Assembly (NCBI GenBank): GCA_016903675.1
Contig: JADQBA010000037.1
Span: 1 to 64,000 of the forward strand
Origin: Stigonema ocellatum SAG 48.90 = DSM 106950
GTDB lineage: Bacteria; Cyanobacteriota; Cyanobacteriia; Cyanobacteriales; Nostocaceae
Length of the DNA: 64,000 nt
Direction: 5' to 3'
The translations under genes were made by a program, and so were the position numbers. Below the pieces are notes generated by a model. That model worked only from the letters and a program-made list of their open reading frames with translations. It searched no databases and was not told where the DNA came from. Positions 35,857 through 44,059 of this stretch are shown one piece after another. The stretch's first letter is position 1. Every line of letters starts with the position of its first letter.

Positions 35857-36275
35857 AATTGATTGTCCGCGTGTGCTTTGAATAACAAATCACATTCAAT
35901 TATAGATGCCGTGGTTGAAACTCCCACCACTGAAATAACGATTTCGGCGGTCATACTTATTATTCACACTGTCTTTGATTTCCCCAAATTATACAAACCT
36001 ATATATTATATGTATGTTTCACTTTCATCTTATGTAAGAATTCTATACACGAATGAAACCGCTTTTGTTATAAAATATAGCCAGTTAAAGATTCGTTAAA
36101 TTTTGTAAAGTCATTAGATATATTTAATACTTACTTAACAATTCAACCCTAGAGAGTTATCAGCAGGTAATCCTGTCATAGTATGAAACATAGGAGTACT
36201 ATTCTTACCTGTGCTCTGGTGACTGTGCTCATGGAAGTAAATTTCTTAGTAACAAATGCTAGGGGTGTAGTGTCC
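35857..36275. other. Divergent spacer between ebfC-like gene and response regulator
   Basis: An AT-rich 419-bp region without a supported gene. The response-regulator frame stays open upstream to 36183, but that extension lacks family similarity. A weak AGGGG at 36261-36265 is the likely ribosome binding site for the ATG at 36276. Confidence 0.45.
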
Positions 36276-36962
36276 ATGCCCTTGACGATCCTGATCGTGG
36301 ATGACGACCTGGGCACTCGTTTGTCTATTAGCGATTATTTGAAACTGTCTGGCTACTCGGTACTCACGGCTGATGATGGTCAACAAGCTTTAGCCATGGT
36401 ACAAGACTACCATCCTGATTTAATGGTGACGGATATTATCATGCCAAAGATGAATGGCTATGAACTGGTGCGCCGGGTGCGTCAACATCCAGCATTCCGT
36501 TTGTTACCTGTAATTTTGTTAACAGCACGCACAAAGACTCAGGAAAGAATTCTTGGCTACCAATCAGGTTGCGATTTATACTTGCCTAAGCCTTTTGAAC
36601 TCGAAGAATTAGCAGCAGCGATTCGTAATCTATTAGAGAGATCCCAAATCATTCAATCTGAGTATGGTTTTTTGCAACAAGAGAATATGGGAACCTCCGC
36701 TTCCAGGAAAAAACCCATGGAAGCAAACAAATCTGAGTTGCAGAGGATTGAGAAACCCCACATACTCTCAGAACTGACAAACAGAGAACAGGAAGTCTTA
36801 GAACTTTTAACTCATGGTCTTTCTAATGCCCAAATGGGTCAGCAACTGCATCTCAGTCCTCGGACAGTAGAAAAGTATGTTAGTAGTTTATTAAAAAAAA
36901 CTGATACCAGTAATCGAGCAGAATTGGTACGTTTTGCCATGAAACATGGTCTAGTGGATTGA
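36276..36962 (+). CDS. NarL/LuxR-type response regulator
   Basis: The 228-residue protein has a receiver domain (MPLTILIVDDDLGTRLSISD, acceptor D53 in LMVTDIIMPKMNGYE, K in LPKPFELEE) and a C-terminal LuxR helix-turn-helix (LTNREQEVLELLTHGLSNAQ, LSPRTVEKYVSSLLKKT). The HTH and receiver are complete. No cognate kinase is adjacent. The ATG at 36276 starts exactly at the receiver. The 3' end overlaps the convergent amidase gene by 12 bp. Confidence 0.9.
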   Translation: MPLTILIVDDDLGTRLSISDYLKLSGYSVLTADDGQQALAMVQDYHPDLMVTDIIMPKMNGYELVRRVRQHPAFRLLPVILLTARTKTQERILGYQSGCDLYLPKPFELEELAAAIRNLLERSQIIQSEYGFLQQENMGTSASRKKPMEANKSELQRIEKPHILSELTNREQEVLELLTHGLSNAQMGQQLHLSPRTVEKYVSSLLKKTDTSNRAELVRFAMKHGLVD

Positions 36963-38345
36963 CATCTTCACAGATGTAATCCCTTTTGCCTCTAGCACCG
37001 CTGCAACTTGTAAAATGAGGGCTTCATTTAATGGTGCAGCTATTAACTGCACGCCCAATGGTAAAGCATTGGGGCGTTGAATTGGTACTGATAAAACGGG
37101 TAAGCCAATAAAAGATAATGGTTGAGTGAACAGACCTAGATGGGGACGGACGAGGATTTCCTCCCCCTCTAAAATCATAGTTTGTTGACCAATGAGTGGT
37201 GCTGAAATAGGTGTTGTTGGTGCAAGAATGACATCTACCTTTTGGAATATTTCCCGGACGCGATCGCGAAACCATCTTCTAAAACGCTGCGATTGAATGT
37301 ACCAACTGCTAGGAATTAACGCCCCAGCAACAAAGCGATCGCGTGTAGCCGGATCAAAATCCTCGAGGCGCGATCGCAAGTCTTCCAAATGCAAATTTGC
37401 CCCTTCACAAGCTGTAATCACAAAAGCAGCAGCACGGGCGCGATGGGCTTCTGGTATACTCACAGACTCAGTCACACTGAGTGCATCAGCAACCTCGTAC
37501 ACTGCTGCCAAAGCTTCAGAACTTGCCCCTTTCATGAAATAATCACCAGCAATAGCAATGCGCAAATTTCCCACATCCTGTAAAAACGTTCTATCCAACG
37601 TCTCTACGGGAGGAAGCTTTGTACAAACCGGATCGCGATCATCCTCCCCCTGAAGCACATCAAAAACCGTAGCAATATCCCGCACCGAACGGGCAAAAGG
37701 TCCAATATGATCTAAACTACTAGAAAACAAAGCAACACCAGCACGGGACAACCGCCCATAAGTCGGCTTAAAGCCAAAAACACCACACAAAGCCGCAGGA
37801 ACACGAATGGAACCATTAGTATCAGAACCCAGCGACAGGGTCACCAATCCACCACTCACCGCCGCCGCCGAACCACCAGACGAACCACCAGCCACCCGCT
37901 TCAAATCATGAGGATTATGAGTAGCACCATAATGAAAATTTTCCGTCACGAACCCATAGGCATACTCATCCATATTTAAAGCACCTACCAATACCCCACC
38001 CGCTTGTTTCAGCTTCGCCACCGCCGTTGCATCTTGGGTTGCTGGGGGATTTTCAGCATTAATTTTTGCACCTGCAAGGGTTGTGATCCCAGCGATATCG
38101 AAAAGATTTTTCACAGCAATTGGCACACCAGCGAGGGGACCAGGATTTTTACCCTCAGCAATTTCCTTGTCAATTCCTGCTGCATCCACCAAAGCACTTT
38201 CAGCAGTCACAGCAGTAAAACAATTCAGGTCATTATCCCGCGCTTCAATTCTTTGTAAAGCAGCTTTGACCACCTCCACCGCACTCACTTTACCCTCTCG
38301 CACAGCAGCAGCGATCGCCACAGCATCAACCTGTTCTAAATTCAT
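36951..38345 (-). CDS. AtzE-like amidase (amidase signature family)
   Basis: The 464-residue enzyme has the amidase-signature triad: K79 (GVPIAVKNLFD), the cis-Ser region AGGSSGGSAAAV (about 152-163), and nucleophile S179 (GSDTNGSIRVPAA). The sequence is of the AtzE type (1-carboxybiuret hydrolase-like) rather than GatA, and it is paired with a DUF4089/AtzG-like small gene whose stop overlaps its start by 4 nt. The real substrate in cyanobacteria is not known. Its 3' end overlaps the response regulator by 12 bp. Confidence 0.88.
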   Translation of the reverse strand: MNLEQVDAVAIAAAVREGKVSAVEVVKAALQRIEARDNDLNCFTAVTAESALVDAAGIDKEIAEGKNPGPLAGVPIAVKNLFDIAGITTLAGAKINAENPPATQDATAVAKLKQAGGVLVGALNMDEYAYGFVTENFHYGATHNPHDLKRVAGGSSGGSAAAVSGGLVTLSLGSDTNGSIRVPAALCGVFGFKPTYGRLSRAGVALFSSSLDHIGPFARSVRDIATVFDVLQGEDDRDPVCTKLPPVETLDRTFLQDVGNLRIAIAGDYFMKGASSEALAAVYEVADALSVTESVSIPEAHRARAAAFVITACEGANLHLEDLRSRLEDFDPATRDRFVAGALIPSSWYIQSQRFRRWFRDRVREIFQKVDVILAPTTPISAPLIGQQTMILEGEEILVRPHLGLFTQPLSFIGLPVLSVPIQRPNALPLGVQLIAAPLNEALILQVAAVLEAKGITSVKMSIH

Positions 38346-38530
38346 CGCTCAAAAACTGACGCTGCTTCCATATTATCTGGTAACGGAAACTCATTCACAA
38401 GCTGAGCGATCGCCTGAATTCTCTCAAAATTTGCCACCACCCCATCCCGATACTCATCCCGCAATGGCAAATCCAACAACAACACCATCATATCCACATA
38501 CCCACCCACATCAAACCCCTCACCTACCAT
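38342..38530 (-). CDS. DUF4089 / AtzG-like small subunit
   Basis: This 62-residue protein (MVGEGFDVGGYVDMMVLLLD..., NFERIQAIAQLVNEFPLP) has the short helical pattern of AtzG, the GatC-like small subunit that is required by AtzE. It overlaps the amidase start by 4 nt, so tight translational coupling is expected. The assignment depends largely on this context and on the DUF4089-like sequence. The start (ATG at 38530) has no strong ribosome binding site. Confidence 0.8.
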   Translation of the reverse strand: MVGEGFDVGGYVDMMVLLLDLPLRDEYRDGVVANFERIQAIAQLVNEFPLPDNMEAASVFER

Positions 38531-38575
38531 CTCCCCTCCCCCTCTTCTTCTTCTTGGCGTTCTTGGCGGTTCATA

Positions 38576-38923
38576 TTATAAACCCACAACCTCCACCGGC
38601 AACACAAACTTACCATCCTCCCCCGCCTCAAACCCCACCACTTGAAACACAGCATCAATATTCAAAGCCCCATAAATATGAGGAAACAGATCCTCTCCCT
38701 CAACACCTTCATAGCGAATCTCAGCTTGAACTTTACCTGAATCAATGCAAAGAAGAACCAACCCCCCTTGATAAGGAAAAAAGGTATTCGCCACCTTAAT
38801 AACCTGTCTTGGTGTCGAACAGTGAATAAAACCTTCAGACTCCAGCGTATCACCCCGATACGTCCCGACGAGTTTTGCCTGTTCCCATTGTTGCCGCTGC
38901 GTAATATGCAGAATAGTATTCAT
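38576..38923 (-). CDS. DUF952 domain protein
   Basis: This 115-residue protein shows the DUF952 pattern: MNTILHITQRQQWEQAKLVG, SEGFIHCSTPRQVIKVAN, LVLLCIDSGKVQAEIRYEG, LFPHIYGALNIDAV. The function is unknown. It lies 45 bp upstream of the AtzG-like gene on the same strand and may be co-transcribed. Confidence 0.87.
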   Translation of the reverse strand: MNTILHITQRQQWEQAKLVGTYRGDTLESEGFIHCSTPRQVIKVANTFFPYQGGLVLLCIDSGKVQAEIRYEGVEGEDLFPHIYGALNIDAVFQVVGFEAGEDGKFVLPVEVVGL

Positions 38924-38937
38924 TCGTATTTATAGAT

Positions 38938-38959
38938 GTAGGGTGGGCACTGCCCACCA
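38938..38959. repeat. REP-type palindrome, single unit
   Basis: GTAGGGTGGGCACTGCCCACC lies 41 bp beyond the 3' end of the RAYT gene. It is one half of the paired palindrome seen in the other copies. Confidence 0.85.
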
Positions 38960-38999
38960 TTTAACCATTTATACGTAACAAAAATCATTCTTTAAATCT

Positions 39000-39575
39000 T
39001 TACTCGCCAACTTTTTCTATAATTTCGCCAAAATCACGTACTTGTACTTTTACACCAGAACATACACAGCACCAATCATTAGTATACATACCTTGTTGTG
39101 TCCACCGATGAAAACTGGAATACTCCCATAGGTGTGGACATGAAACTAGACTATGCTTAACTGGATTGTAATGAATATAGTTTAGATGTTTTTCAAAATC
39201 AGCTTCATCACGGATAGTATGTTCCCAAAAACGGCGTTGCCAAACATCACTTTCATGATGTTTGCGGCGTGAATTTGATACGTTTTGAGGTAACACCCCT
39301 TTACCTCGCAAGGACTGGGTGAATATCACCTTTAATCTCCCTACCCGTTTGGAATAAGCCTGATCGCCGACAGGTAGAGTCCAGAGAAAATGAATATGGT
39401 CTGGCAAAATGACTGCACCTGTCACATCAAATGGCATTTCACACCTCACTGTTGCTACAGCATGGCGTAGGCAGAAGATATTTTCTGGGTCTGAGAACAG
39501 AGGGTTGCGCTGATATGTTACCAATGTTAAAAAGAAGGTTCCACCAGGCACATAAGCGCGGCGATATTCAGGCAT
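39000..39575 (-). CDS. REP-associated tyrosine transposase (RAYT, Y1 family)
   Basis: The 191-residue Y1-type transposase has the metal-binding HxH motif H60-I-H62 (PDHIHFLWTLP) and the tyrosine motif LNYIHYNPVKHSLV (Y133/Y136). RAYTs are IS200-like single-strand transposases that are chromosomally fixed and associated with REP palindromes. Here GTGGGCACTGCCCAC palindromes flank the gene (38938-38959, 39692-39760, 40042-40091) and occur elsewhere in the window. The catalytic motifs are intact, so it may be active. The C-terminal NDWCCVCSGVKVQVRDFG extension is unusual. Confidence 0.88.
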   Translation of the reverse strand: MPEYRRAYVPGGTFFLTLVTYQRNPLFSDPENIFCLRHAVATVRCEMPFDVTGAVILPDHIHFLWTLPVGDQAYSKRVGRLKVIFTQSLRGKGVLPQNVSNSRRKHHESDVWQRRFWEHTIRDEADFEKHLNYIHYNPVKHSLVSCPHLWEYSSFHRWTQQGMYTNDWCCVCSGVKVQVRDFGEIIEKVGE

Positions 39576-39691
39576 TTGGGTGTTTTAGGTTGGAGTTTTG
39601 GTGGGTTGTGCTACAGATTTGGTAGTGGGAATTAATCATATCTTGCACCATCGCCTTGTTGCGAAAATCAGAGCAACAAGGTGATGATTTC

Positions 39692-39760
39692 GTAGGGTCG
39701 GCACTGCCCACCAGCCCTTATTCAGCCCTGATGATTTCGTAGGGTGGGCAGTGGCCACCT
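39692..39760. repeat. Two REP-type palindrome units in direct order
   Basis: GTAGGGTCGGCACTGCCCACC at 39692-39712 and GTAGGGTGGGCAGTGGCCACC at 39739-39759 are each preceded by the word GATGATTTC. Both carry point changes from the consensus, so they are decaying copies about 120-180 bp upstream of the RAYT start. Confidence 0.8.
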
Positions 39761-40008
39761 AATAATTTCAACTAACTCCATCTTATTCTGCAAATTTATT
39801 GACATCAAGATAGTGAAAACACTGAGAAAAAACACATCACACTGATCGCTTCCACAACTCACATTGAACTCTATCAACCCGGAATCCATCAAGTGTTTGC
39901 ACTTTACTAACCACCAGCTTCATCTCTAATCGCCCACAAACCATAATTCACGGTTTTATATACAAAAGCTTATACTTTGGAGTTGACATTTGTATATACA
40001 TCATATTG

Positions 40009-40126
40009 CTATAGGAATCATATTTGATTGTTGAAATATACGTAGTCGGTGCCCACCATTACCCGGATATGGTGGGCAGTGCCCACCCTACTTAAAATTT
40101 TTCATGAATGATTTAGGATTCCTATA
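40009..40126. repeat. MITE-like element, family 1, with REP-type core (third copy)
   Basis: The ends are CTATAGGAATCATATTTGATT and AATGATTTAGGATTCCTATA. The core at 40042-40091 is GTAGTCGGTGCCCACC...GGTGGGCAGTGCCCACCCTAC. Confidence 0.8.
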
Positions 40127-40192
40127 TACTAAGATTAATGGTTGAAAAAATATCCGGCTTTGATTGGGGCGATGGAAATTATCAAAAGTAAT

Positions 40193-40330
40193 ATGAAGAA
40201 AATATTACCAAAAATGACAACTGATGAAGAAGCAGAAAGCCTATTAGAACAGGACTTATCTGACTATCTTCATGAAGATAACTTCAAGTTTGTTGAGGAA
40301 TACACACATCTGGCGCACACAAACCCGTAA
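40193..40330 (+). pseudogene. CopG-type antitoxin-like fragment
   Basis: MKKILPKMTTDEEAESLLEQ followed by DLSDYLHEDNFKFV matches the opening of small CopG/BrnA-type antitoxins. The frame then runs 47 bp into the 3' end of the convergent NHL gene and stops, lacking the usual basic ending, and no toxin gene is adjacent. The 45-residue frame from the ATG at 40193 is probably a truncated remnant, although translation cannot be excluded. A TTG at 40142 would extend it. Confidence 0.5.
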
Positions 40331-41801
40331 ATTCTAACCTTGTCACCCTCAGCGTATCCAAATCAACCCGGCGGATAGCGTGGTTATTTGTATCAGCAAT
40401 ATATAAAACCGAACCCATAACACTCAGTCCGGAAGGCTCAGAAAAGCGGCTATTCTTACCTTCACCATCCTCCAACCCAACCGAACCATCTCCCAAAACC
40501 GTTTCACAACTCCCCGTGCCAGGATTCACTAATTTAATTTTATGGTTATAAGTATCTGCTACCCAAAGAGAATTCTGAGAGTATTCCACTCCTAAGCAGT
40601 GCTGTAACCGGACATCGGAACCTTGTCCATCAACATCGCCAAAGCCAAAGAGGTCACCACTACCACAAACAGTCCTTACTTGTTGAGGTTCAATCAGTCC
40701 CACAGCACGAATTGAACTCACTTCACTGTCAGCAATGTATAATTCTTCTCCATCACTCGTAATCCCACTGGGTTGAGCAAAGGCAGATTCGGTAAGTACA
40801 CCATCAACACAACCTTCTGCGCCAGTACCAGCATAAGTTGTTACTCTGGCGGTTTGTAAATTCATTTCCCAGATTTGGTGAGGACCAGCCATAACTATAA
40901 ACAGACTATTTCCCACCTTTTGTAAATCCCAAGGAGACGAGAGTGCTGTTTCTAAACCATTACCACCGTGAGGGCGGATATTATGGCTTTGTTCTCCTGT
41001 TCCAGCAATGGTTTCCACGACTTGGCGTTTGAGGTCAACTCGCCGCAAAGCATGATTTTCTGTATCAGCAACGTATAAAATTTGATTTTCTTCATCAAAT
41101 GCCATTCCTTGGGGTGCGAAAAACTGAGCCTCCCCGAAGGAACCATCTGTTAACCCAGATTGACCAGTACCAATCAAATGCAGGATTTCTCCTTCTAGAC
41201 TACTCATGACCAAGCGGTGATGTCCAGAATCAGCGATGAACAAACCCGCTGTTGTTGCCAAAACTTTACCAGGAAAAGCCAGCGGCGTGATTAATGGTTG
41301 TTGCTGTTTTTCCAAGGTAAGGTTCAGTTCTTGGAAGTAGATGGTACCTTTGTGTTGATGTTGGCTAATTAACTTTTGAATCAGTTGGTCTAAAGCATCG
41401 CGATTACCTTCACCAGAAACGTAGCCAATGACGTAACCTTCTGGATCAATCACCATTAAAGTAGGCCAAGCACGCACAGCATACTCTTGCCAAACCCGGA
41501 AACCGCTGTCAACTATAATTGGATGTTCGATGTCATAGCGTAGAATAGCTTGGCGAATATTTTCGGTTTCCTTTTCGTTGTCAAATTTGGCACTGTGTAC
41601 GCCAATGACAGTAAGACTATCTTTATATTTTTTTTCTAGATATTTCAGTTTTGGTAGGATATGCAGACAGTTGATACAACAGTATGTCCAAAAGTCCAAA
41701 ATGACGACTCTACCTTTAAGTTGTTGAAGAGATAGGGGTTTTTCGGTGTTGAGCCAAGGATAATTTTGTGGCAGTTCTGGTGCTCTTACACGTGGATACA
41801 T
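40284..41801 (-). CDS. Thioredoxin-like / NHL-repeat protein (NHLRC2-like)
   Basis: The 505-residue protein has an N-terminal thioredoxin-like domain with C42-I-N-C45 (FWTYCCINCLHILP) and a TlpA-like fold (about 1-150). A C-terminal beta-propeller of NHL repeats follows from about 175; examples are LFIADSGHHRLV, LYVADTENHALRRVDL, LWVADTYNHKIKLV and LYIADTNNHAIRRVDL. This domain order is that of NHLRC2. No signal peptide is visible, so it should be cytoplasmic. The role is unknown; a redox function with scaffolding is inferred. A 52-bp relic of a related gene lies at 44008-44059. Confidence 0.88.
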   Translation of the reverse strand: MYPRVRAPELPQNYPWLNTEKPLSLQQLKGRVVILDFWTYCCINCLHILPKLKYLEKKYKDSLTVIGVHSAKFDNEKETENIRQAILRYDIEHPIIVDSGFRVWQEYAVRAWPTLMVIDPEGYVIGYVSGEGNRDALDQLIQKLISQHQHKGTIYFQELNLTLEKQQQPLITPLAFPGKVLATTAGLFIADSGHHRLVMSSLEGEILHLIGTGQSGLTDGSFGEAQFFAPQGMAFDEENQILYVADTENHALRRVDLKRQVVETIAGTGEQSHNIRPHGGNGLETALSSPWDLQKVGNSLFIVMAGPHQIWEMNLQTARVTTYAGTGAEGCVDGVLTESAFAQPSGITSDGEELYIADSEVSSIRAVGLIEPQQVRTVCGSGDLFGFGDVDGQGSDVRLQHCLGVEYSQNSLWVADTYNHKIKLVNPGTGSCETVLGDGSVGLEDGEGKNSRFSEPSGLSVMGSVLYIADTNNHAIRRVDLDTLRVTRLEFTGLCAPDVCIPQQT

Positions 41802-41959
41802 AGATTAGCCAACTCATTCAGAAATGTAAACCCGGCTGGTCAGGCGATAACGCCACCGCCCCTTCGGGCAGTGAACTATCTATATTACTCGTTCATGCTA
41901 AACGTGTCAAGCATCGCTAAACAAATACTCAAGCTTATGATAGAGTAGAGTTATAGTAA

Positions 41960-42256
41960 ATGCTAAACGTGATTGACGAATTGAAAATGAAAGAGAAGCA
42001 AATGCCTATGATTGAAGCTGGGGAAGCTAAAACTCCAGTTAGAGAAAAGCAACTTGCAGTTAGAGTAACGCCAAGCGAGTTTGACGCTTTTAAAGACAAA
42101 GCTAAGATGGAGGGAAAAAGCCCGTCTCAAGTGCTTTTAGAATTTGTGTTGAACTATATCAATCAACCAACGAATCTGGGCGTAGAGGCTAGAGTCAGAA
42201 GCCTGGAAGAGAAAATGCAGGAGATTCAGCAACAAATGGGAAAATTGGTGGCCTGA
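41960..42256 (+). CDS. Ribbon-helix-helix (CopG/Arc-like) DNA-binding protein
   Basis: The 98-residue protein has the RHH core EKQLAVRVTPSEFDAFKDKAK followed by GKSPSQVLLEFVLNYI (about 30-67) and a C-terminal coiled coil (VRSLEEKMQEIQQQMGKL). Such proteins are frequent as plasmid copy-control, partition or antitoxin-type repressors. Its ATG lies inside a TGCTAAACGTG repeat, suggesting self-repression. A terminator follows at 42309-42345. With the winged-helix gene at 42767 it forms a plasmid-like module. Confidence 0.75.
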   Translation: MLNVIDELKMKEKQMPMIEAGEAKTPVREKQLAVRVTPSEFDAFKDKAKMEGKSPSQVLLEFVLNYINQPTNLGVEARVRSLEEKMQEIQQQMGKLVA

Positions 42257-42308
42257 GACAAGAATATAGAGAGATCAGGCAATGGCGCAATCAAATAACT
42301 GAATGCAT

Positions 42309-42345
42309 AAAAAAGAACCCACCATCCGTAGCGGGTTCTTTTTTA
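42309..42345 (+). terminator. Rho-independent terminator after the RHH gene
   Basis: The stem AAAAAAGAACCC / GGGTTCTTTTTT is followed by U-rich TTTTAAT, about 50 nt after the stop. This is a textbook intrinsic terminator. Confidence 0.85.
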
Positions 42346-42390
42346 ATCTGGTTGATTTTGTGTTTAGCGTGTTAAACTGTGCTAAACACA

Positions 42391-42766
42391 AAAAAATGTC
42401 ATATGAATGGGAGGACGATAAACACATATCAGCCGGATAAAAACAAAGATATACCTGATGACAGTAATGTTCATTTTGAGTAAAAATCAAAAATTGTATC
42501 CCTAGCATTTCTCGATTACCAACCAGGAGATCAGCTGGTCTATCAGCTTTATCCAAGTTGAAAAGGGGCTACACAAACAATGACTCACCCCAAAGACTCA
42601 CAAGTTAAACCCCCAGTGAATGTTTCCGCATCACCAGGGGGGATTTTAAAATAATGAAAAATATTAATTCGATAATACCACATTTCCATGCACCTTGCAT
42701 CGGAACTCATTCCCCTCGCCCACATAGCCAAAGAGATCATGCTCTATCCATTGAGGCAGGTGAGCC
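42391..42766. other. Leader region of the winged-helix gene
   Basis: This region has no certain gene. Two tiny frames are open: 42580-42654 (24 codons, MTHPKDSQVK start) and one from 42690 overlapping the start of the gene at 42767. They could be leader peptides but have no independent support. Confidence 0.35.
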
Positions 42767-43993
42767 ATGATCACAACACTATCTCCTCAAAGTACACTTG
42801 ACACTGTTGACCCTGGTGTCAGCTATGAGTGGATTCAAAGCCTTTCGCCAGAACTGAAAGACGCAGCACTCTACAGAATGCTCAAGATAATTGAAGCCAA
42901 ACCGACATTAGTAGAGTTGTTCGCCATCAACCAAGTCATTTATCGTACTGTTTCAGGCAATACATTCACAGAATCTGCTGAGGAGGCGGCGAAAAGAACA
43001 GGACATGACCGCAAAACCATCCTCAAAGGACTTGACCAAGCAGTTTCTCAAAACATTCTTGAAGAGAACAAACGTCCTGGAACCAGTAGCGAGTATTGGT
43101 TCAAACCAGTAGAAGAGTGGTTACCAGAGCCGGTAGTCCGTAATAGGGACACCCGTACAAGGAAAGTTTTGCAGTTTCCATCATCACACAACACTGACTC
43201 AGTAGAAACTGAACAGCAAATAACCAGCAATCATGAGGTAGTCCGTAATATGGACTGCCATGAAACGGACTCAAACATGTTGTTTGTTGTTTCTTTAAAA
43301 GAAGAACAACTTGAAGAAGAAGTTAGCGTCCCCACGACGGACACCCCCAAATCGCCTTGGAAGTATGTTGGTCAGGGATTGCCTAGGGTGTACATCCCAC
43401 CAGAACTTGACCAAGAGACTGGCAGCAAGATTGAATCAATTCATGAAGCAACGTCTAGACCGCGCCAAGGAATTATTAAAGAGGCAGTGGATTTGCTCTA
43501 TAACAAGCTGAATCGTATTCCATCAATCCTTGAAGAAAAACGGACACCCAGCTTAAATTCAGTTGGATCTGTAATCCCATCTGCTGTTTCTTCTGGCATT
43601 CCTGATGAGGTTCTAGTTGCCCTCAGCAAGGCTGGAATTGACCTTGGCATGGGGACAGCAGAACGTTTGTGGTTGAAGTATAGCGACAAGTTTGAAGAGG
43701 CAATCGCCTACACTATAGCCCAGGACGAAGCTGGTAAAATTAAGCAGAGCAAAGAAGGATTCTTCCGTAGGTCTTTGTCCGAGGGCTGGAACTTAACTAT
43801 AAAACCCCAGGTGCGCGACACAGAAGTTGAGCAAGCTTTAAGTATTGATGAACCAACTGCTGAAGAAATGGCGTTGATTGATGATGCTATCGCCAATGGT
43901 CGGGCTAGGGATAAGTACTATGGGACGCATGGATGGTTGGTAATTCGACTTTCTGGACATTCGGAACCGTGGAAAGATTTTCTTTATAAATAG
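42767..43993 (+). CDS. Winged-helix/HTH protein, plasmid-type, unknown function
   Basis: I do not recognise a specific function for this 408-residue protein. Its N-terminal third looks like a winged-helix domain (FTESAEEAAKRTGHDRKTIL as the recognition region, then QNILEENKRPGTSSEYWF as wing), similar in style to plasmid replication or regulatory proteins. The middle is polar and probably disordered. The C-terminal region (KAGIDLGMGTAERLWLKYSD, KQSKEGFFRRSLSEGWN) is helical. GAGGCAGGTGAGCC precedes the ATG. It probably forms a mobile or plasmid-derived module with the RHH gene. Confidence 0.65.
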   Translation: MITTLSPQSTLDTVDPGVSYEWIQSLSPELKDAALYRMLKIIEAKPTLVELFAINQVIYRTVSGNTFTESAEEAAKRTGHDRKTILKGLDQAVSQNILEENKRPGTSSEYWFKPVEEWLPEPVVRNRDTRTRKVLQFPSSHNTDSVETEQQITSNHEVVRNMDCHETDSNMLFVVSLKEEQLEEEVSVPTTDTPKSPWKYVGQGLPRVYIPPELDQETGSKIESIHEATSRPRQGIIKEAVDLLYNKLNRIPSILEEKRTPSLNSVGSVIPSAVSSGIPDEVLVALSKAGIDLGMGTAERLWLKYSDKFEEAIAYTIAQDEAGKIKQSKEGFFRRSLSEGWNLTIKPQVRDTEVEQALSIDEPTAEEMALIDDAIANGRARDKYYGTHGWLVIRLSGHSEPWKDFLYK

Positions 43994-44007
43994 CACTCAC
44001 TACCCTT

Positions 44008-44059
44008 CTGTTCCAACAATGGTTTCTACTACTTGACACTTAAGGTGGAATCGCCGCAA
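44008..44059 (-). pseudogene. Relic of an NHLRC2-like gene
   Basis: This 52-nt stretch aligns without gaps to 40997-41048 inside the NHLRC2-like gene with 42 of 52 identities. The minus strand reads LRRFHLKCQVVETIVGTE, against LRRVDLKRQVVETIAGTG in the intact gene, then a stop. The match ends at the glutaminase start codon on one side and at a stop on the other. Confidence 0.6.

Larger units (their letters stand above)
39576..40192. other. Upstream region of the RAYT gene
   Basis: This region has no gene. It contains REP-type palindrome halves (39692-39712 and 39739-39760) and a family 1 element with REP core (40009-40126), separated by AT-rich unique sequence. Confidence 0.6.
41896..42390. 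promoter_or_regulatory. Repeated TGCTAAACGTG sites around a ribbon-helix-helix gene
   Basis: TGCTAAACGTG occurs at 41896-41906 and at 41961-41971, the latter covering the start codon of the RHH gene. CGCTAAAC lies at 41915-41922. After the gene, an inverted pair TGTTTAGCGTG (42361-42371) and TGTGCTAAACACA (42378-42390) repeats the motif in both orientations. The sites could be autoregulatory operators or plasmid-type iterons; binding is inferred. Confidence 0.55.

Noticed and set aside
42275..42556. 93-codon minus-strand frame over the RHH terminator
   Set aside because: It includes the terminator hairpin and the operator-like repeats; no protein-like pattern.
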